This document shows, one piece after another, positions 59,805 through 64,000 of a stretch of 64,000 bases of DNA. A program made the position numbers and the translations under genes. The notes beneath the pieces are model-generated. The model was not told the origin of the DNA and searched no databases. It saw nothing but the letters and a program-made list of their open reading frames with translations. Each line of letters begins with the position of its first letter. Position 1 is the first letter of the stretch. The stretch is from Lineolata rhizophorae (taxonomy: Eukaryota; Ascomycota; Dothideomycetes; Lineolatales; Lineolataceae): the NCBI GenBank assembly GCA_010093515.1, contig MU001674.1:1327560-1391559 (forward strand), read 5' to 3'.

Positions 59805-62800
59805 GGCGTCGGAATTTTGATGGGTGTGTACGGTTAAGAGGATTGAAAGTGGTCTGGCGATGTATATTTAGTAGGCTTTGCGGATGCTCATGAAATGCTA
59901 GTTTTGGAATGGAGAGCTGCTTCCTAACCATGACGTTGACGGCATTAGTGCTCGCATTGTAAAAGAGGTATATTAGGGCCTTTCAAAAGCATAGCTATTG
60001 TCCAAGATCTATTGCAAACTCGATGCTGCGCTCTCCTTTGACAGCATACGGTGGCGGGGAAATGGGCAGCAGCACACCCATCGTCGCTGTCCCGTGCCAT
60101 GCTTTTTTTGAAAATGAGCATTGCTTGCAGTTTGATCGTGGAATAAAATAGCTAGATGGACCACGACTTCAGTCGTATAAAAGATGGTGTTGCAGGATGG
60201 CGTTGCATGCGCAGCCAGTCCGAATGGACTGCCGCGTCGCTCGGCGCGCCATTCGCCAACATGAAGAGAGCGCATCGTGACTCTCCACCTAGCGGGCGTG
60301 TCCCGCACAACACCACGCCCTTTACGCCGCCGCCCAACGCAGAAGAAACGAAAACGATATATGCACAAAAGAAAACAAATATGGCTCTTTCCAATGGCGC
60401 CAAGAATGCGCGAAATACGAAAAGTATGAAAAGTGCAAAAAATACGTTGACCGGGCCCAGATTCGAACACGCACATAGAAAGAGTTAACTAACGCCCCAA
60501 TGCTAAATTAAAAGGGTTAGACAGGTGGCGGTAATAATGGTAATGTTTCAGCTGTAGAGAACTGTTGTTGGGGAACGTGTGCGTGCCCAAGCAAACACGC
60601 CCAGCGACCTTGGTCAATCGTCCTTGCAGCGCCTTCGCCTCGTCCTCGTGGAGTATCTCTCGCAGGGCTCTTGTAGAGCATATCTTGTAGAGCATTATAA
60701 CTATGGCAGCTATAAGCAAAAGAATTAGAACCACACTGCATCAGAAATAGTCAAAAGAGTAATAAGAATGGCGAGGGCCACCCGCAAACTTGTGCTAGAT
60801 CCGCCTTGTTTTCTGCGTCTGCCAGCCGTAAGGTAGGGGGTAATCCGCCCTACCAGGCCCTTTGTAGCGTACACATAGAGGGGTAGAGTCTTGGACCGGA
60901 GGGGCCCAAGCGTAACCCACCCAGGGAGAGGTACTAACACTGCTGACTTGCACCTGGAGGCATCCCCCCTACTACTATCCTGACTGTCATTTTGACAGAC
61001 ACTAATACAGCTGATAAAGCATACTTTCAGTTGAACCTAGTAGCAAGGTTACGAATGTACCTCGAGGGCCATTCTGTCTGGATTAAGAAATGGTTTGAAC
61101 AAATAAAAATATATAGTCTTAGACAGCAGGAAGCCTGGAATTAAGGCCTTGGCGGAGTTCCCCGGTGAGGATGTCCGCTCGGTCGTGGGCTGCTAGCCAG
61201 GCGAGTACCCAGCTGCATGCCAACGCTGGATCACAATGCCTCTGCATGGTGTTATAATCCCCCCACAGCGACGATGCAGCCCCATGTGGTGTTGACCTCT
61301 CAACGCAACACTGCAGGTAATTCCACATCAAGGTAGCTTGATGCGTCTCCACATGAATATGTGCCCGGACTCGCAGCAATTATTCTGGCGATCCAAGTAT
61401 TTGCCACCAGATGCACGCAAGCGAGGTGAGTGTGGCCCCGGCGTCGGTCGGTATGTTGAAGCTGACCTCCCCGCGTCCATCTCTATCACGGTCGCACTTT
61501 TGGTGGAGCGGTGCACACCTTCTACTTTCACGACCTACACAACCACCACTACGATCCAACGTCTCGTAGTAGTTCTTCTTGCGCTGCATGCATGCATTCA
61601 CGTACAGTGGCACGCAGGACATGCTCGTCACCCGTAGCCATTTTGCGCACGGCCATCGTCGCCACACAGCCCCGTTAAAGAGCTACCGCGCCCGAATGGA
61701 AGTTGCAAAACGAAGCTTCGATGCCTTGGACGGAACGCCACAACAATACTGACACCGCTCCTGATCTATGGCTGGTGTCACTAGATGACGCATAAGAGGA
61801 AATTCGTATCAGATGAATAGCGCAAGCCCACAGGGCTTAGCTGACGGAAAATACTAGTGATTCGCTCACCCATCCTCTATACGATTGATTATTATACAAT
61901 AGCACGCAGCAGGTGCTATATATGACGGTGGCCAGTGATGATAAGAGCAGGTACGGAGCCAGCGGTCCAAACAAGTCCGTAGCAGGACCAGTTGCGATTG
62001 TCCTGAGGAAATGTTCGGATATGGTGGCCCATTTCCTTTGTCTATGGCTAACTATTTTCTAGTTCAACGCCATTACAAATGTATTCGACATCTAAGTCCA
62101 GCAAAACGCCCGTTTGGACGCCTTTCTGAGACTTAGATATCGAATATCTATCTAGGTTCGGGTGTCCTCATGCGACTGCCTAAGCATAGCAAGCTAAAAG
62201 CAAATATGCATGCGCCGAAGGAGACCAAAAATACAAAAAAAAAGCCTGAGATACAAAGCCTCATGCAATATTGAAGATAAGAGAAGTTCGCAATGAGTTT
62301 GCGATTAACGGCAGAAGCAAACTTAACCTATTTGCTCACTACCTTTGAATCTGTTTCCAGTCCACCTAGCCTACGTACGCTGAGCGGAGAGACTAGAGAG
62401 CGACTCTACATACCAAAGACGTGTTCGAAATAGCTACTGGTGAGGATGCTCATACAATCATACCTAGCAACGAAGTGGCGACCACAAAAATACAGAAACA
62501 CTCAACCAATGCACGCCAATGACGCGAGAAACTCGTGACTTAAGGACATCGCAACAGACAACTGTTGGCGGGAATTTTGCAAAGAGCGAATCTCCATGCT
62601 CGAGGTTGGGAGGTCCCCGGTGCGTTTGACGTTGACGTCGGGAATGTACGAGGACGGACAAACCTTGTCCCGGGCCAACCCATGGAAAGCGAGCGCAGCC
62701 GTGGCAATTCGAATTCAAATCCCTACCACGGCGATTCGGCATGTATAAAAAGCACCGAGCATATCCTTACGATGGTAGGCTTCAAGAAGCAGTTTTGCGT

Positions 62801-64000
62801 ACTTAGGACGGACTCATGCCAGCCCGCGGTTTAAACCTCCCGAAAGTTGCGAGGCCAATGAAATAGAAATAGCATCTGTCGCTTTTCGATGGCGGCTGGC
62901 GAGCGAGATTGTCGAAATTTGAAGCATCCCAAATGCGAGTAGAGCGAGCACAGGCGCGCGATATGCCGATACGCCTTGAATAACGTTTTGGAGCGAATCT
63001 ACTTAGCCATGCTCGAAGCTTGCTAGGCAGCTTAAGTTCCGGCAAACGCTGCGCTTCCCCGAAGCACGGCGCTGATGACTGAGCAGCCCGCGCCGGACGA
63101 TCCAGGAATCCAACCATTTTTTACCTACCCTTATAGGACTAAACGCGACGCCGCTAGGCTAGTTTCCAACGACATCACCTCCTCCATTCGCACAAGGCCG
63201 ACTATGCCAGTCTCCAGGAACGTGAAGTAGTGCCTTCGGCATTGTCAGGCGAGCAGGGCCTGCTTTAGCTAGGGGTGTGCTAGCCAGCTGCAACCCGACG
63301 CTCTTCCCGTTCGCCATTACCACCAGAATGCATGCTTGGAAACCGAAGCATCATCCACCGTCATCATCACACCAGAAAGCCCGCCGACAGCCATTGCCAA
63401 AACGCACGTGTGCGCTGGCATCAATCGGCGGGGCGCTTTTTCCTTTCGCCTCAGCGTGACCTGAAAAATCCCCCGCCCGGGCCCGTCAGCTTCGCCCAGC
63501 CTGCAGCCGTGCGAGCCTCCTTTCATCGAAACACATCGCCCCGAAAAGTCAGGCACCTCCCGTCAAAAAAAAAGGCGACCAGATAAAAACCTTTTCCTCT
63601 TGGCACAGCCAGACGCTGCCCGCGTCCTGAACCTCAGCACCTGCCGTAGGTATGTGGCCCGGCCGAGCGAAAAACTCACGAATACGAGCCCGCCCCGCAG
63701 GCGGGAACCTAGCGCCCCGCGGGCCGGATCGGCAGGCCGGCCCCCGTAGCACGGAAGAGCTTCCCCGACCGAGAGAGCGCCCGGCCGGCATCGGGCACCT
63801 ACACAGCGACGAAGCGCGGCTACGGCGGCGGGCGGAGGCGGAGCTACATACATACATTGTACGGGCACGCGGGCTCCACCAGCGCTAACGACGCCACCTT
63901 AGCTCCCGGCCGGAGCGCCCCGCGGGGTAGAACAATGGCACAACGTGCGGGACTAGATGGAAAAGGCGAGCCTCCGGAAGAATCCACCTAAGCGTCAAAG
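59805..64000. other. Terminal region, no recognised gene
   Basis: About 4.2 kb to the window end. Open frames are short and overlap on both strands. A minus-strand frame at 61119-61379 (CVERSTPHGAASSLWGDYNTM...) reads somewhat protein-like but matches no family I know. A tRNA-like GTTCGAATC word near 60465 lacks pairing arms. Nothing else is supported. Confidence 0.5.

Noticed and set aside
60445-60500. tRNA gene on the minus strand (GTTCGAATC T-loop word)
   Set aside because: The T-stem does not pair and no D-arm, anticodon arm or acceptor stem can be built around it.

Overview
The window is nuclear DNA of a filamentous ascomycete (Pezizomycotina). The signs are short introns of about 50-240 bp with GTRNGT donors and CTAAC-type branch points, a HET-domain gene, a Sla1 homologue, a CYP53 cytochrome P450, and C->T-type nonsense changes in a decayed gene that look like repeat-induced point mutation (RIP). 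The class cannot be fixed from this sequence. I recognise 16 intact protein genes, one small uncertain ORF and one pseudogene. I resolved exon boundaries by hand from splice signals and reading-frame continuity.

Layout. 1-4.1 kb: SLA1 endocytic adaptor. 4.1-7.8 kb: no recognisable gene. 7.9-10 kb: HET-domain incompatibility protein. 11.2-13.5 kb: FAD-linked (ALO-type) sugar-lactone oxidase-like enzyme. 15.8-41.6 kb: what looks like a nicotinate (niacin) catabolic hxn cluster with eight genes in the order hxnY(+), hxnN(-), hxnV(+), hxnW(-), hxnM(+), hxnX(+), hxnS(-), hxnR(+). 41.6-47.9 kb: gene-poor, apparently RIP-scarred stretch with an aminoglycoside-phosphotransferase-like pseudogene and faint traces of old LTR elements. 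47.9-49.7 kb: CYP53 (benzoate 4-monooxygenase, bphA-like). 50-59.8 kb: housekeeping genes, namely a SPOUT1/C9orf114-type RNA methyltransferase, a SelK/SelG-family membrane protein, a 1000-aa low-complexity tail-anchored protein, an Rrt8/EI24-type membrane protein and a PNPOx-like flavin protein. 59.8-64 kb: nothing recognised.

How the genes work together. From the pathway reported for Aspergillus nidulans, HxnS (molybdenum hydroxylase) makes 6-hydroxynicotinate, HxnX and HxnV (flavin monooxygenases) hydroxylate the ring further, HxnW (SDR) is a reductase step, HxnM (polysaccharide-deacetylase fold) opens the cyclic imide and HxnN (amidase) releases the amide nitrogen. HxnR is the C2H2 activator and HxnY a 2-oxoglutarate dioxygenase of unsettled role. 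Each gene alone would be called a generic oxidoreductase, amidase or TF; it is the co-occurrence of all eight families that makes the assignment strong. The two transporters (hxnP, hxnZ) and the flavin oxidoreductase hxnT of the A. nidulans set are not in this window. Notable details include an inferred 8-nt micro-exon in hxnN, a stop-free 63-bp intron in hxnS and a SelK-family protein in a fungus.
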